From the NCBI RefSeq assembly GCF_004208525.1, contig NZ_SGIT01000004.1:310001-374000 (forward strand): 64,000 bases of DNA, read 5' to 3'. Numbering within the stretch: the stretch's first letter is position 1; every line of letters starts with the position of its first letter. This document shows, one piece after another, positions 37,300 through 46,632 of the stretch. This stretch comes from Sphingobacterium corticibacterium. Lineage in GTDB: Bacteria > Bacteroidota > Bacteroidia > Sphingobacteriales > Sphingobacteriaceae. The notes beneath the pieces were generated by a model. That model saw nothing but the letters and a program-made list of their open reading frames with translations. It did not search any database and was not told the origin of the DNA. A program made the position numbers and the translations under genes.

Positions 37300-38610
37300 C
37301 TATGCAAAAACGGAATCTAAAGCGATTTGAATGGCTTCGATCGTTTGATTCAAATCTGCGGGGGTGTGTGCACTGGAAATGAACCCGACTTCGTATCCTG
37401 ACGGACCGAAGTATATCCCTTGATTCAGCAGTGAACGGTGCATCACTTTATATTTTTCCATGGAAAGTGGATCAATTTCGTCGGCTCGCTTGATACTTGT
37501 TTGATCGGTAAAAGCAAACCAGAAAATAGAGCCAACCGTGAAAACCTGTACCGCATAGTTTTTCTGTTTTATATAGATGCGTATGGCTTCGACAAACTCT
37601 TGGGTTTTTGTTTCCTGTTTGGTATAAAAGTCGGGCTCTGCTAATACGCGTAGCGCGGCAATACCCGCAGACATAGCGACGGGGTTTCCGGATAAGGTGC
37701 CCGCTTGATATACACCGCCGTCAGGTGAAATATGTGCCATAAGTTCTTTGGAAGCTCCGTATGCACCGACGGGCATACCTCCCCCAATAATTTTTCCGTA
37801 GGTGATAATATCGGGTTGTATATCGTAGTATTTTGCTGCTCCTTCGAAGCCTAAACGAAAACCAGTGATTACCTCATCGAAAATAAGTAAAGCCCCCTTT
37901 TCTTTCGTAATTTGACGTAAGAAATGGATATAGTCTTTATCTTGAATAAGCAGACCATTGTTTGCTGGAATACCCTCGATAATAACGGCGGCTATCTGCT
38001 CGGGAAACGATGTGAAAGCCTCTTCAAGAGCCTGCCTATCGTTTAAAGAAATAACAATGGTTTCATCTGCGAATGCTTTCGGTACACCGGCAGAGGATGT
38101 TTCGCCGAAAGTAATTAAGCCAGAACCGGCTTTCACCAATAAGGAATCGGAATGTCCGTGATAACAGCCCTCAAATTTTACAATTTTATCCCTTTTTGTA
38201 TAACCTCTTGCCAAACGGATAGCAGACATGACGGCTTCTGTTCCGGAGCTCACAAAACGAATTTTCTCGATGTAGCGATTATGGGTTAAAATCAATTCCG
38301 CTAGCTCATTTTCCAATCGGGTCGGCGCGCCGAAACTCAGTCCTTTGTTTAACTGTTGGGATACCGCTTCGCGTACTTGATCATGGTTGTGCCCTAAAAT
38401 CAGGGGCCCCCACGAACAGCAATAATCGATAAATTCATTACCATCGGCATCCCATATCCGGGCTTTGTCTCCCCGTTCAATAAAAAGCGGTGTACCATAT
38501 ACTGATTTAAATGCCCGAACGGGAGAGTTTACCCCGCCGGGGAAATAATCTTTTGCTTTCTCAAAAAGCTCCGCAGATTTTTTACGGGAAATATCTTGTA
38601 GTTGTTTCAT
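37300..38610 (-). CDS. hemL: Glutamate-1-semialdehyde 2,1-aminomutase
   Basis: This 436-residue PLP enzyme forms 5-aminolevulinate. The conserved FPGGVNSPVRAFK N terminus is present, and the PLP Lys lies in DIITYGKIIGGGMPVGA, with EVITGFR as the cofactor Asp region. It is the fourth haem-synthesis gene in a minus-strand series with hemA, hemCD and hemB, separated from hemB by 178 bp. Confidence 0.96.
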   Translation of the reverse strand: MKQLQDISRKKSAELFEKAKDYFPGGVNSPVRAFKSVYGTPLFIERGDKARIWDADGNEFIDYCCSWGPLILGHNHDQVREAVSQQLNKGLSFGAPTRLENELAELILTHNRYIEKIRFVSSGTEAVMSAIRLARGYTKRDKIVKFEGCYHGHSDSLLVKAGSGLITFGETSSAGVPKAFADETIVISLNDRQALEEAFTSFPEQIAAVIIEGIPANNGLLIQDKDYIHFLRQITKEKGALLIFDEVITGFRLGFEGAAKYYDIQPDIITYGKIIGGGMPVGAYGASKELMAHISPDGGVYQAGTLSGNPVAMSAGIAALRVLAEPDFYTKQETKTQEFVEAIRIYIKQKNYAVQVFTVGSIFWFAFTDQTSIKRADEIDPLSMEKYKVMHRSLLNQGIYFGPSGYEVGFISSAHTPADLNQTIEAIQIALDSVFA

Positions 38611-38788
38611 TTTGCAATTTGTTAATTATAAACTTTATTAGATTTTAAGGGTTGTACTACACCATCCTTAACACCTGATGTCGCATCAAAAGCTTTGGCG
38701 GATGTAGAAATACCATTATTGTAATATCCCTTATGCCAAAGGTTTTAAGCGACGAGGTTTTGGTTCTTTTTACGGGAAAAAGAACATA
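38611..38788. other. hemB-hemL spacer, 178 bp
   Basis: No gene is seen. A 9-bp hairpin, GTTCTTTTT/AAAAAGAAC (38763-38785), lies 4 bp after the hemB stop without a following T run, so it is at most a weak terminator. Confidence 0.4.
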
Positions 38789-39760
38789 CTATAACCATTT
38801 CTTTTCCAATACTTCCTTCGCATGATACGTTAAGATCGAAGTTGCACCAGCACGACGAAAACTCATTAATGTTTCCATAATAGCACGTTCTTCATCCAAC
38901 CAACCATTACGAATAGCCGCTTTCAACATAGCGTATTCACCGGAAACATTGTATGCCGCAATCGGTAGATCAAAATTATCGTGCAATAATTTAATAATAT
39001 CCAAATAGGGAAGTCCGGGTTTAACCATGAGGAAATCCGCCCCCTCTTCCGCGTCCAATTGGGCTTCGATGAGCGCCTCGCGTGAATTTGCAGGGTTCAT
39101 CTGATAGGTCTTTTTGTCTCCGGCCTTTGGTGCCGAATTAAGCGCGTCGCGAAAGGGACCATAAAAAGCCGAAGCATATTTTGCGGTATATGACATAAGC
39201 GAAACGTGTGAAAATCCATTTTCGTCAAGCAACTGACGGATATAACCGATGCGTCCATCCATCATATCGGATGGTGCGATGATGTCTGCACCTGCTTCTG
39301 CATGAGCAAGGGCCATTTTACCTAAAACAGCTAATGTTTCGTCGTTCAGAATAACCCCGTTCTCTACAATACCATCGTGTCCGTCCGAGCTGTACGGATC
39401 CATCGCAACATCCGTTACTATACAGGCTTCGGGGAAGTTTTTCTTTACCTCCTCGATAGCTCTTAAATATAAATTTCCCTTTTTATAACTTAATGTGGCA
39501 TATTTATCTTTCAGTGAATCGTCTATGTTGGGGAAAAGATCGAAGGCATATAACCCAAGCTTCATACAACTTTCTACCTCGCGTAGCAAATGATCTATAG
39601 AATGTCTATATATCCCAGGCATGGAAGAAACTTCGGTTTTCTGGTTTTGTCCTTCTATGATAAATAGGGGGAAAATAAGATTGGCGGCCGAGAGATGGTG
39701 TTCTTGAATCATATCCCGAATAACCGCGGATTTTCTATTTCTTCTTGGACGGTGCAACAT
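38789..39760 (-). CDS. hemB: Delta-aminolevulinic acid dehydratase
   Basis: This 323-residue enzyme makes porphobilinogen. The Schiff-base lysines lie in LMSYTAKYASAFYGPF and FLMVKPGLPYLD. The metal segment reads DVAMDPYSSDGHDG. The zinc cysteines of animal-type enzymes are replaced by A/D, so this is the Mg/K-type enzyme. Start ATG 39760 gives the usual MLHRPRRNRKS N terminus; an in-frame ATG at 39820 overlaps hemCD by 8 bp and is possible. Confidence 0.95.
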   Translation of the reverse strand: MLHRPRRNRKSAVIRDMIQEHHLSAANLIFPLFIIEGQNQKTEVSSMPGIYRHSIDHLLREVESCMKLGLYAFDLFPNIDDSLKDKYATLSYKKGNLYLRAIEEVKKNFPEACIVTDVAMDPYSSDGHDGIVENGVILNDETLAVLGKMALAHAEAGADIIAPSDMMDGRIGYIRQLLDENGFSHVSLMSYTAKYASAFYGPFRDALNSAPKAGDKKTYQMNPANSREALIEAQLDAEEGADFLMVKPGLPYLDIIKLLHDNFDLPIAAYNVSGEYAMLKAAIRNGWLDEERAIMETLMSFRRAGATSILTYHAKEVLEKKWL

Positions 39761-39812
39761 GTTCGTGGTATTTAGATGTTTGTGATGTGTTTCTACTTCT
39801 CGTGTTTTAAAC

Positions 39813-41405
39813 TTATTCATAGTCTAGCCCAAAAATAGCTTCGGATAAGCCTATTTCATCGGGTGTGAAAGGGAGTGTATAAGGTAATCCCATAACTTCT
39901 ATTGCTTTAGCCGTAGAATGACCAATGCAGATAATTTTTTGTCCGGGATCGATGAGGTTCTCTTGGAAATAGGCCATGACATTGCTGGGACTTGTAAAAA
40001 TAAGTACCTCAGCATTGGTCTTACCCACATTTTCCTGTACTACAGTTTCATAGAAAGGCATATCAATCACTGTCGTCTCGGGCGTAAGCGCGTTTTGGAT
40101 AGACATTAAAGAATCTTTCGCCCGGGGAATAAAAACCGTTTGACCATCAACAAGTTTAGCGAATTCTTTCGCAATATCTTCTGTCTTGATCCCTAAATTA
40201 TCGCCAGAAAAATCAGCTACACGACCATACTTACGTAAAGCGTCTTCTGAACCTCTGCCTAATACGGCAAGTTTGGTTTTTTTTAAGATCCAAGGTTCTA
40301 ATTTGAAGAAATGCTCAATAGCATTTTTGCTATTAAAGAAAATCCAATCCGCACGTTTGAGGATAAAAGAATCTAGTTTATTGATCGTCGGATAAATTTT
40401 GATTAACGAACGTGCATCCACCTGAATGTTATGTTTCGCCAAATAGCGGCCCAAATAGGAATTTTCGTCCAAGTCGCGTGTAATGAAAACACTACTTGGC
40501 AGTTTTCTTTCCTTTTGGAATTTCGCAAAAATACGATCAGCCATCCCATTGGTGCTTTCTGCCCGTGTATATAGACGATTTGGGAAATCTTCATTGTCTT
40601 CCGCAATAGATGTCCAAGCTTCGTATTGGCCATCGTCTGTTTCACGGCAATAACAGCCTAATGGAGCATGACAACCGCCATCGAATAAATTCAGTACTTT
40701 TCGTTCCACGGCGATGACGTCCGCCACGTTTTTATCATGTATTTTCTGTAAAAGATCAAACAGCTCTTGGTCCGTTTCCCGAATCTGTACAGCTAAGACA
40801 CCCTGCGCTGGAGCGGGAATAACTTCTATAGGTGGGATCTCTTCCATGTGAAAGTCGGATAAATCCATCTCTATGCGGGAGATACCCGCCTTTGCTAAAA
40901 CAATAGCATCATATTTCTCGTCGCGTAATTTCTGAACACGTGTTTGTAGATTACCACGTAAGTCCGTGAACTCTAAGTCAGGCCGTAAAGATAATAATTG
41001 AGCTTTACGTCGATTGGATGAGGTGCCGACGGAGGCATTGTGTTTCAGCGATAGCCTTTTTTTTATATCTACACAGTCCTTGTGAACAATTAGCAGTTCC
41101 GATGGATCTTCCCGCTCCGATACGGCGGCAATGATTAACCCCGGAGGATTTACTGTCGGCAAGTCTTTGTGGGAGTGAACAGCCAAATCAATTTGTGCGG
41201 TAAGTAACTCTTCTTCGAGCTCCTTGGTAAAGAATCCTTTACCCTCTAACTTATCCAATCGCAAGTGCTGAATGATATCTCCTTGGGTTTTAATGACTTT
41301 TAATTCGGATTCTACACCAATATCCGCCAACCTTGCTTTGATAAACTCCGCCTGCCATAAGGCCAGTTGGCTACCTCTAGTTCCGATGATAAGTTTTCTG
41401 TTCAC
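39813..41405 (-). CDS. hemCD: Fused hydroxymethylbilane synthase and uroporphyrinogen-III synthase
   Basis: The protein has 530 residues. Positions 1 to about 305 are HemC (IGTRGSQLALWQA; TSSNRRKAQLL; FDGGCHAPLGCY with the dipyrromethane Cys). The remaining 225 residues match HemD (SSVFITRDLDENSYLGRYLAKHNIQVD, LIFTSPSNVMAYF, IICIGHSTAKAIEVMG). Fusion lets the unstable hydroxymethylbilane be passed on directly. Single HemC proteins are only about 310 residues, so the extra length is real. It lies between hemA and hemB. Confidence 0.93.
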   Translation of the reverse strand: MNRKLIIGTRGSQLALWQAEFIKARLADIGVESELKVIKTQGDIIQHLRLDKLEGKGFFTKELEEELLTAQIDLAVHSHKDLPTVNPPGLIIAAVSEREDPSELLIVHKDCVDIKKRLSLKHNASVGTSSNRRKAQLLSLRPDLEFTDLRGNLQTRVQKLRDEKYDAIVLAKAGISRIEMDLSDFHMEEIPPIEVIPAPAQGVLAVQIRETDQELFDLLQKIHDKNVADVIAVERKVLNLFDGGCHAPLGCYCRETDDGQYEAWTSIAEDNEDFPNRLYTRAESTNGMADRIFAKFQKERKLPSSVFITRDLDENSYLGRYLAKHNIQVDARSLIKIYPTINKLDSFILKRADWIFFNSKNAIEHFFKLEPWILKKTKLAVLGRGSEDALRKYGRVADFSGDNLGIKTEDIAKEFAKLVDGQTVFIPRAKDSLMSIQNALTPETTVIDMPFYETVVQENVGKTNAEVLIFTSPSNVMAYFQENLIDPGQKIICIGHSTAKAIEVMGLPYTLPFTPDEIGLSEAIFGLDYE

Positions 41406-41520
41406 TGTTTACTGCTGCTTAAATGGTTTGAAAATATTTGTTGGAGTAAATTTAACCAAATAGGGATACAATCCCGACTGTATTTGTCAGAATTATGGTA
41501 TATTTTTTCTTTACGCGATA

Positions 41521-42762
41521 TTAGTTAATCTCCGTTTGGGAGTTTTGAACCAAAATTTCTTTGGCCATAACCATGGGTACTTTGATATATTTTTTTTCCA
41601 TGTAGCTGATGACCTTTTCCAATATTTCGCGTGCTTGAGGATCGAGATTTTGAAGGTCTTGGGCAAACACTTCATTTACCGCAAAGGCGCGGATTTCTTT
41701 GATTTTTTCGGGTACCTCACGCATCGCAACTTCGACACGGCGTTGCTTCACAACAGGTAAAAATTCCTGAATATTTTGTTGGATAATTGCATCTGCATTT
41801 TCCAGTTCGGCGTAACGGTCTTGTTTGTTTTTCTCGGCAATAGCTTGCAAACTGCTGACTTCGATGTATTGCATAGGAAACTGTGCCACTACTTCGGCGT
41901 CAACATCATTAGGTACCGCTAAATCAACGACTACTTTTCTGTCCGTTTCTCCTTGAAGAAGGGATTGATAAAGGTGTGTATTAATGATTGCCTCTGGCGC
42001 ACCAGTACATACGATCATCACATCAAATCCTTTTTTATAATGCGCCAATTCTGATAAAGAATGAGCCTCTGCATTTAATTCCCGCGCTAATTTCTGCGCA
42101 TTTTTCAAAGTGCGGTTGAAAACAACAAAATTTGAATGTTGATGTTTTTTTAGGTATTTAGCCAGATTTTGATTCGTTTCTCCCGAGCCGATAACTAGAA
42201 TGCGAGGATTTGGCGGTAGTTTCGTTTCTTTTAATTTACGATAAGCTAACGAAACGACCGAGATAGGATTACGAGAAATATTTGTGTAGGTGTAGACTTC
42301 TTTAGCAGTCTTAACCAAACGATCCATAACCAAGCGTAGATAGTCGCCTGTAAAACCGGCTTTTCGGCATCTTTCATAGGCACGGCGTACCTGTGCCAGA
42401 ATTTCTTTTTCGCCAACAACCAGGCTTTCTAGCGAGCAAGACATCCGGAATAGATGATTCAGTGCATCGGTATCCGTATAACGGGTAACCTGCCCTAAAT
42501 AGCATTGCAGGCGCTCTGCAGGGACGCAGAAGTTCATTTGTTGCAGGAAATCAGCCACAAATTCATCATTTAATTCATGCCCCCCACAAAAAACAAATTC
42601 AACGCGATTACACGTCGCGATATAGAAAATCTCTGGAATATCCAACGTCGTTTTCAGATTCACTAAGCGATCTTCTAACTCTTCGTTGCAGATGACCAAA
42701 TTCCCCAAGTCTTTTAATTCGACATGTTTATGGGTAAATGCTATTACTTTTAAATTCTTCAA
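41521..42762 (-). CDS. hemA: Glutamyl-tRNA reductase
   Basis: This 413-residue enzyme makes glutamate-1-semialdehyde from Glu-tRNA. The catalytic Cys lies in FYIATCNRVEFVF. The conserved block SCSLESLVVGEKEILAQVRRAYE and the NADPH-binding IGSGETNQNLAKYL are also present. The C-terminal dimerisation helix is present too. It is the first gene of the haem series on this strand, and feeds HemL directly. Confidence 0.96.
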   Translation of the reverse strand: MKNLKVIAFTHKHVELKDLGNLVICNEELEDRLVNLKTTLDIPEIFYIATCNRVEFVFCGGHELNDEFVADFLQQMNFCVPAERLQCYLGQVTRYTDTDALNHLFRMSCSLESLVVGEKEILAQVRRAYERCRKAGFTGDYLRLVMDRLVKTAKEVYTYTNISRNPISVVSLAYRKLKETKLPPNPRILVIGSGETNQNLAKYLKKHQHSNFVVFNRTLKNAQKLARELNAEAHSLSELAHYKKGFDVMIVCTGAPEAIINTHLYQSLLQGETDRKVVVDLAVPNDVDAEVVAQFPMQYIEVSSLQAIAEKNKQDRYAELENADAIIQQNIQEFLPVVKQRRVEVAMREVPEKIKEIRAFAVNEVFAQDLQNLDPQAREILEKVISYMEKKYIKVPMVMAKEILVQNSQTEIN

Positions 42763-43000
42763 GGCCTAGATCTTGCTCCATTATTTTATCCCTGCAAATG
42801 TAGACTAAAAGCCTTTGTTTTCTGTCAAAAATCTGTCAATACAATGAATTTAGAATGGTTTTAAATAGTGTTAAATTTTTGTTAAATATGCTGTTTATTA
42901 GTGTGTTATGTGTTTTCGGTTTTAGCAGTGTGATTAGAATCATAAATTCAAATAGTAATAAATGAGGTAGGTCATTATTTTTTTAACGACATTATACCTA

Positions 43001-43651
43001 TTAGCGTTGATTTGGTCGGTGGGAGATAAAGTGGTCTTTCAGTTTGTCTAACCCAATGTTTTCCTCTGGTTTATCCAATTCGTAACGCCATACTTTTATT
43101 CCCAAAAGGTGGTCATTTTCTTTCGTATGAAGGAGGTCCAGCGGTTTTACGCGAAATTCCTTATGTAGGATTGGGGTTGCATTATGGGGTGATACACTGT
43201 AACGAAGGATTTGTATTTCAAAATTTGGCCATTTACCGATGTTCGTGAAATTTGCGGAATAAAACTGGACGAAATCGCTAGCTAATATCTTCTCTGCGAA
43301 TATTCCGGTACGTTTTGTACCGTTAATTTCATTTGCGATTATCAAAATATCATAAGAAGTATGATTAATAAAGAAAAACTTGGCAAGACCATCTTTTTGT
43401 TCTCCGGCTATACCTAGATAAATTCCACGATCTACGAAAGGAGCATGAGTTGCTGTTATTTTTGTTTCTGTCGTTTCATCATCGTCGCGGCGCATATTGC
43501 CGTGCACTAAGGTAATCTTATTAGCAGGGACGGGGATTTCAAAACCAGAATCATCCGTTACGCCTATAATATCGTTGTTCTGAAAAGAAGTGATGTGCCC
43601 TTCAATGGGTTCGTCTACAAAGCGAACAAAATCTCCAATTTTAAATTTCAT
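43001..43651 (-). CDS. DUF2027-type protein without a recognisable Smr domain
   Basis: The 216 residues begin KFKIGDFVRFVDEP...GFEIPVPANKITLV, as in the DUF2027 domain that in Bacteroidota usually precedes a C-terminal Smr nuclease domain. Here the protein ends soon after the second domain (KVWRYELDKPEENIG) and no Smr motif is seen. It may be a natural short form. It lies on the minus strand just before aat. Confidence 0.65.
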   Translation of the reverse strand: MKFKIGDFVRFVDEPIEGHITSFQNNDIIGVTDDSGFEIPVPANKITLVHGNMRRDDDETTETKITATHAPFVDRGIYLGIAGEQKDGLAKFFFINHTSYDILIIANEINGTKRTGIFAEKILASDFVQFYSANFTNIGKWPNFEIQILRYSVSPHNATPILHKEFRVKPLDLLHTKENDHLLGIKVWRYELDKPEENIGLDKLKDHFISHRPNQR

Positions 43652-43733
43652 CTATTTATTTTTGCTTTAATGGCTGATGGGAACCCTTCCGGTAAGATCG
43701 GGATCGTTTTCATATCTAATTATACTATCTAAT

Positions 43734-44390
43734 CTAAATAGCAAACGGTTCAACTTTTTGTTTTTGCAGAAGTTCATAGTAGGCGGAGCCGGCAACGAAC
43801 TTTGCGCCTAAAGAAGCTAAGTGTTCACTGTATATCTGGCAATCAATTAATTCGAAATTAAATTGTTGACAGAGATAAATCAAGGCTAGTTTAGAGGCAT
43901 TGGATGCATTGGAGAACATACTTTCTCCACAGAATATTGATCCAATCTGTATCCCGTATAGCCCACCAACTAGCGCCCCACTGTCATCGTATGTTTCTAT
44001 GCTGTGTGCGTAACCCAATGTATGTAGACGAATATAAGCTTCCTGCATGTCCGTTGTAATCCATGTGCCTTGTTGGTCCTTTCGCTCGATCGTAGCACAT
44101 TGTTTTATGACCTCCGTAAATGCCGTATTATGTGTCGTATGAAAAGAGGAGCTGCGTATAAATTGGCGCATGCTCTTTGTTATTTTCAGTTCCTTTGGAT
44201 CGAGTATAAAGCGTTCATGCGGAGCATACCATAAAATAGGCGTTTCTGTAGAAAACCATGGAAAGATACCATGCTGGTACGCTAATAACAATCGTTTGGT
44301 ACTTAAATCTCCGCCAATGGCGAGTAAACCATCGTCATCCGCCAGCGAAGGATGAGGAAATAGAAGACGATCGTCCAAAGAATAAGGCAT
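43734..44390 (-). CDS. aat: Leucyl/phenylalanyl-tRNA-protein transferase
   Basis: This 218-residue enzyme adds Leu or Phe to N-terminal basic residues (N-degron pathway). Signature blocks are FPHPSLADDDGLLAIGGDLS, GIFPWFS, WYAPHERFIL, HSIETYDDSGALVGGLYGIQIG, and FCGESMFS. It is 23 bp downstream of rbfA. Confidence 0.95.
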   Translation of the reverse strand: MPYSLDDRLLFPHPSLADDDGLLAIGGDLSTKRLLLAYQHGIFPWFSTETPILWYAPHERFILDPKELKITKSMRQFIRSSSFHTTHNTAFTEVIKQCATIERKDQQGTWITTDMQEAYIRLHTLGYAHSIETYDDSGALVGGLYGIQIGSIFCGESMFSNASNASKLALIYLCQQFNFELIDCQIYSEHLASLGAKFVAGSAYYELLQKQKVEPFAI

Positions 44391-44413
44391 AAGGAATTAC
44401 GATAACGGGTTGG

Positions 44414-44785
44414 TTAATCCGGTTGTCTAGGTTCCTTGCTTATTTTTTCAAATAATTTGTCCATGTGCTCCACATATTCATTGGTGTCGTCCAGGAAAAA
44501 TTCCAACTCCGGAACAATCCGAGCTTGGTTTTTAATTCTCATGCCCAACTTATAGCGTATCTCACTGGTTTTGCTTTGAATCTGTTTTAAATCGTCTTTT
44601 GCTGTTTTCGTATTTAAGAAACTTAAATAGATACGGGCGATGGCCAAATCTGGCGTAACCCGTACTTTTGTTACGGTAATAAAAGCTCCTGGGGCCCAAG
44701 AATGGCCATCTCGTTGAAGTAGTGCCGCAAGATCTTCTTGAATGACTCCTGCAAATCGTTGTTGTCTTTTGCTCTCTGTTCCCAT
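44414..44785 (-). CDS. rbfA: Ribosome-binding factor A
   Basis: This 123-residue KH-fold protein binds the 30S subunit during 16S maturation. The pattern QRFAGVIQEDLAALL, ITVTKVRVTPDLAIARIYLS and IVPELEFFLDDTNEY is typical. It is the first gene of the rbfA-aat unit. Upstream of it on the same strand is a terminator (44841-44869) and a probable small RNA. Confidence 0.95.
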   Translation of the reverse strand: MGTESKRQQRFAGVIQEDLAALLQRDGHSWAPGAFITVTKVRVTPDLAIARIYLSFLNTKTAKDDLKQIQSKTSEIRYKLGMRIKNQARIVPELEFFLDDTNEYVEHMDKLFEKISKEPRQPD

Positions 44786-44840
44786 ATTTGTATTGATTAC
44801 AATGCCATCACAAAGGTACTACATAAATTATATATAAAAA

Positions 44841-44869
44841 AAGCGTATCACCCTCTCCGTGATACGCTT
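44841..44869 (-). terminator. Terminator of the small RNA
   Basis: AAGCGTATCAC/GTGATACGCTT makes an 11-bp stem with a 7-nt loop, followed by T7 on the minus strand. No protein gene on this strand lies to its right, so it ends a separate transcript starting near 45020. Confidence 0.88.
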
Positions 44870-45020
44870 CAGAACAAAATTTGTTTATAAGTGGTCAGCC
44901 TTATTTCTTTCAAGTTTTAAGACCTCCGTCTATCACATTTTAGTTTGTTAGCTTTGGTGAAAATAAAGTGTGAGTATTAACTCACTTGTCTTTATTTTTA
45001 TTTTTCCATTTCCCCTTTAC
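44841..45020 (-). ncRNA. Candidate small RNA, about 180 nt
   Basis: A promoter with perfect spacing (45026-45056) and a strong terminator (44841-44869) frame about 180 nt with no usable ORF; the only ATGs are followed by stops within three codons. The interior folds into a long hairpin: AAAATAAAG (44960-44968) pairs with CTTTATTTT (44990-44998), around GTGAGT-ATTA-ACTCAC (44970-44985). The length resembles 6S RNA, but I cannot confirm a family. It is transcribed toward rbfA and away from argH. Confidence 0.6.
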
Positions 45021-45025
45021 GCCTA

Positions 45026-45056
45026 CAAACATAGGGATATAAATTATTCACGCAAA
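45026..45056 (-). promoter_or_regulatory. Promoter of the small RNA
   Basis: On the minus strand: TTTG (45053-45056), 19-bp spacer, TATGTTTG (45026-45033), an exact match to the Bacteroidota housekeeping consensus. Confidence 0.8.
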
Positions 45057-45076
45057 GACATTTTTTAAAAAAAAGT

Positions 45077-45088
45077 AAGTGATCACTT
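45077..45088. promoter_or_regulatory. 12-bp palindrome upstream of argH
   Basis: AAGTGATCACTT is a perfect palindrome between the small RNA promoter and argH, and it is flanked by A and T runs. It could be an operator. No regulator can be named. Confidence 0.3.
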
Positions 45089-45264
45089 TTTTGATGATCA
45101 TGATTGATGTTTTTAGAAGTGCTAAATAGACCTTATGTTTATTGGGGAAGATTCGATAAATTTGTGACAGAAACTAGTAAAAAAACCACAAGAGCTTCAA
45201 TAGGAAAAGGGAATTATGGTACGGGAATAAATAGGGTTGTTGCTCTCATAAAAACAAAAACTAA

Positions 45265-46596
45265 ATGAAGATTTGGCAAAAGAACATTGATGTAGATTCG
45301 TTTGTAGAGACCTTTACAGTAGGTAACGACCGAGCAATGGATTTGCATTTGGCGATGGCCGATGTGTTAGGCTCATTGGCGCACACGCAAATGTTGAATA
45401 GTATAAATTTGATGAGTGACGCTGATTTAGCGGTTGTTCAGCATGAGTTAAAACAGATTTATCAAGATATTGTAGCGGGAGATTTTACCATAGAAGATTC
45501 GGTAGAAGATGTGCATTCCCAAATTGAGATGTTGCTTACACAACGTGTGGGAGAGGCCGGAAAGAAAATTCATTCGGGAAGATCTAGAAACGATCAGGTT
45601 CTGGTTGACCTCAAACTCTATTTTCGTTCCGAAATCCAACGCTTAGTGGAGCAAACTGATACACTCTTTCAGAAACTGATACAGCTGAGCGAGCAATATA
45701 AACAGGTGTTAATTCCGGGTTATACGCATTTACAGATTGCCATGCCTTCCTCTTTCGGTTTGTGGTTTGGAGCTTACGCCGAAAGTTTGGTGGACGATCT
45801 GGAAATGTTAAAAGCGGCATGGAAGGTGTGTAATAAAAATCCATTGGGTTCCGCCGCTGGGTATGGATCCTCCTTTCCGCTTAACCGCAAATTGACGACG
45901 GAATTATTAGGTTTTGATGATTTGAACTATAACGTAGTCTATGCACAAATGGGGCGAGGGAAAACAGAGCGTATATTAGCGCAGGGAATGAGTGCTATAG
46001 CCGCTACGTTAGCCAAATTTGCCATGGACGTATGTCTGTTTATCAACCAAAATTTTGGCTTTATATCTTTCCCTGCTCACTTAACTACCGGATCCAGTAT
46101 TATGCCCCATAAAAAGAATCCGGATGTGTTTGAACTGATACGGTCACGTTGTAACAAGATTCAAGCGCTACCAAACGAAATCGCACTCATGACGACAAAT
46201 TTACCGTCAGGCTACCATCGGGATTTGCAACTATTGAAAGAGAATCTTTTTCCGGCATTCCAATCATTAAGCGATTGTTTAGAAATTACAGCTTTTATGC
46301 TAGCGCATATCTCTGTAAAGGAAAATATTTTAGACGATCCTAAATATGATTATTTGTTTAGTGTAGAAGTTGTTAATAATGCGGTATTAGAAGGTGTTCC
46401 TTTTAGGGAGGCTTACCGCCAGATAGGGTTGGATATTGATAACGGAACCTTTCAGCCCTCAAAAGAGGTGCATCATACGCATGAAGGTAGTATAGGGAAT
46501 CTTTGTAACGAGGAGATCTCGCGTATGTTTAACGAGGTGAAGGCCGGGTTTGGCTTTGACAAAGTGGAGAAAGCCCTGGATAAACTTGTAAAATAA
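45265..46596 (+). CDS. argH: Argininosuccinate lyase
   Basis: This 443-residue enzyme cleaves argininosuccinate to arginine and fumarate. The signature TGSSIMPHKKNPDVFELIR contains the catalytic-loop Ser, and the substrate-binding blocks SRNDQV and GYTHLQIAMPSSFG are present. It lies 27 kb from argGC, so the last step is encoded as a separate unit. Confidence 0.96.
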   Translation: MKIWQKNIDVDSFVETFTVGNDRAMDLHLAMADVLGSLAHTQMLNSINLMSDADLAVVQHELKQIYQDIVAGDFTIEDSVEDVHSQIEMLLTQRVGEAGKKIHSGRSRNDQVLVDLKLYFRSEIQRLVEQTDTLFQKLIQLSEQYKQVLIPGYTHLQIAMPSSFGLWFGAYAESLVDDLEMLKAAWKVCNKNPLGSAAGYGSSFPLNRKLTTELLGFDDLNYNVVYAQMGRGKTERILAQGMSAIAATLAKFAMDVCLFINQNFGFISFPAHLTTGSSIMPHKKNPDVFELIRSRCNKIQALPNEIALMTTNLPSGYHRDLQLLKENLFPAFQSLSDCLEITAFMLAHISVKENILDDPKYDYLFSVEVVNNAVLEGVPFREAYRQIGLDIDNGTFQPSKEVHHTHEGSIGNLCNEEISRMFNEVKAGFGFDKVEKALDKLVK

Positions 46597-46613
46597 GCTA
46601 TAAATATAAAAAG

Positions 46614-46632
46614 GGAGATGATTTACATCTCC
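46614..46632. terminator. Bidirectional terminator between argH and galM
   Basis: GGAGATG/CATCTCC has a 5-nt loop and is flanked by A5 on the left and T6 on the right. The galM stop codon lies within the loop. Confidence 0.9.
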
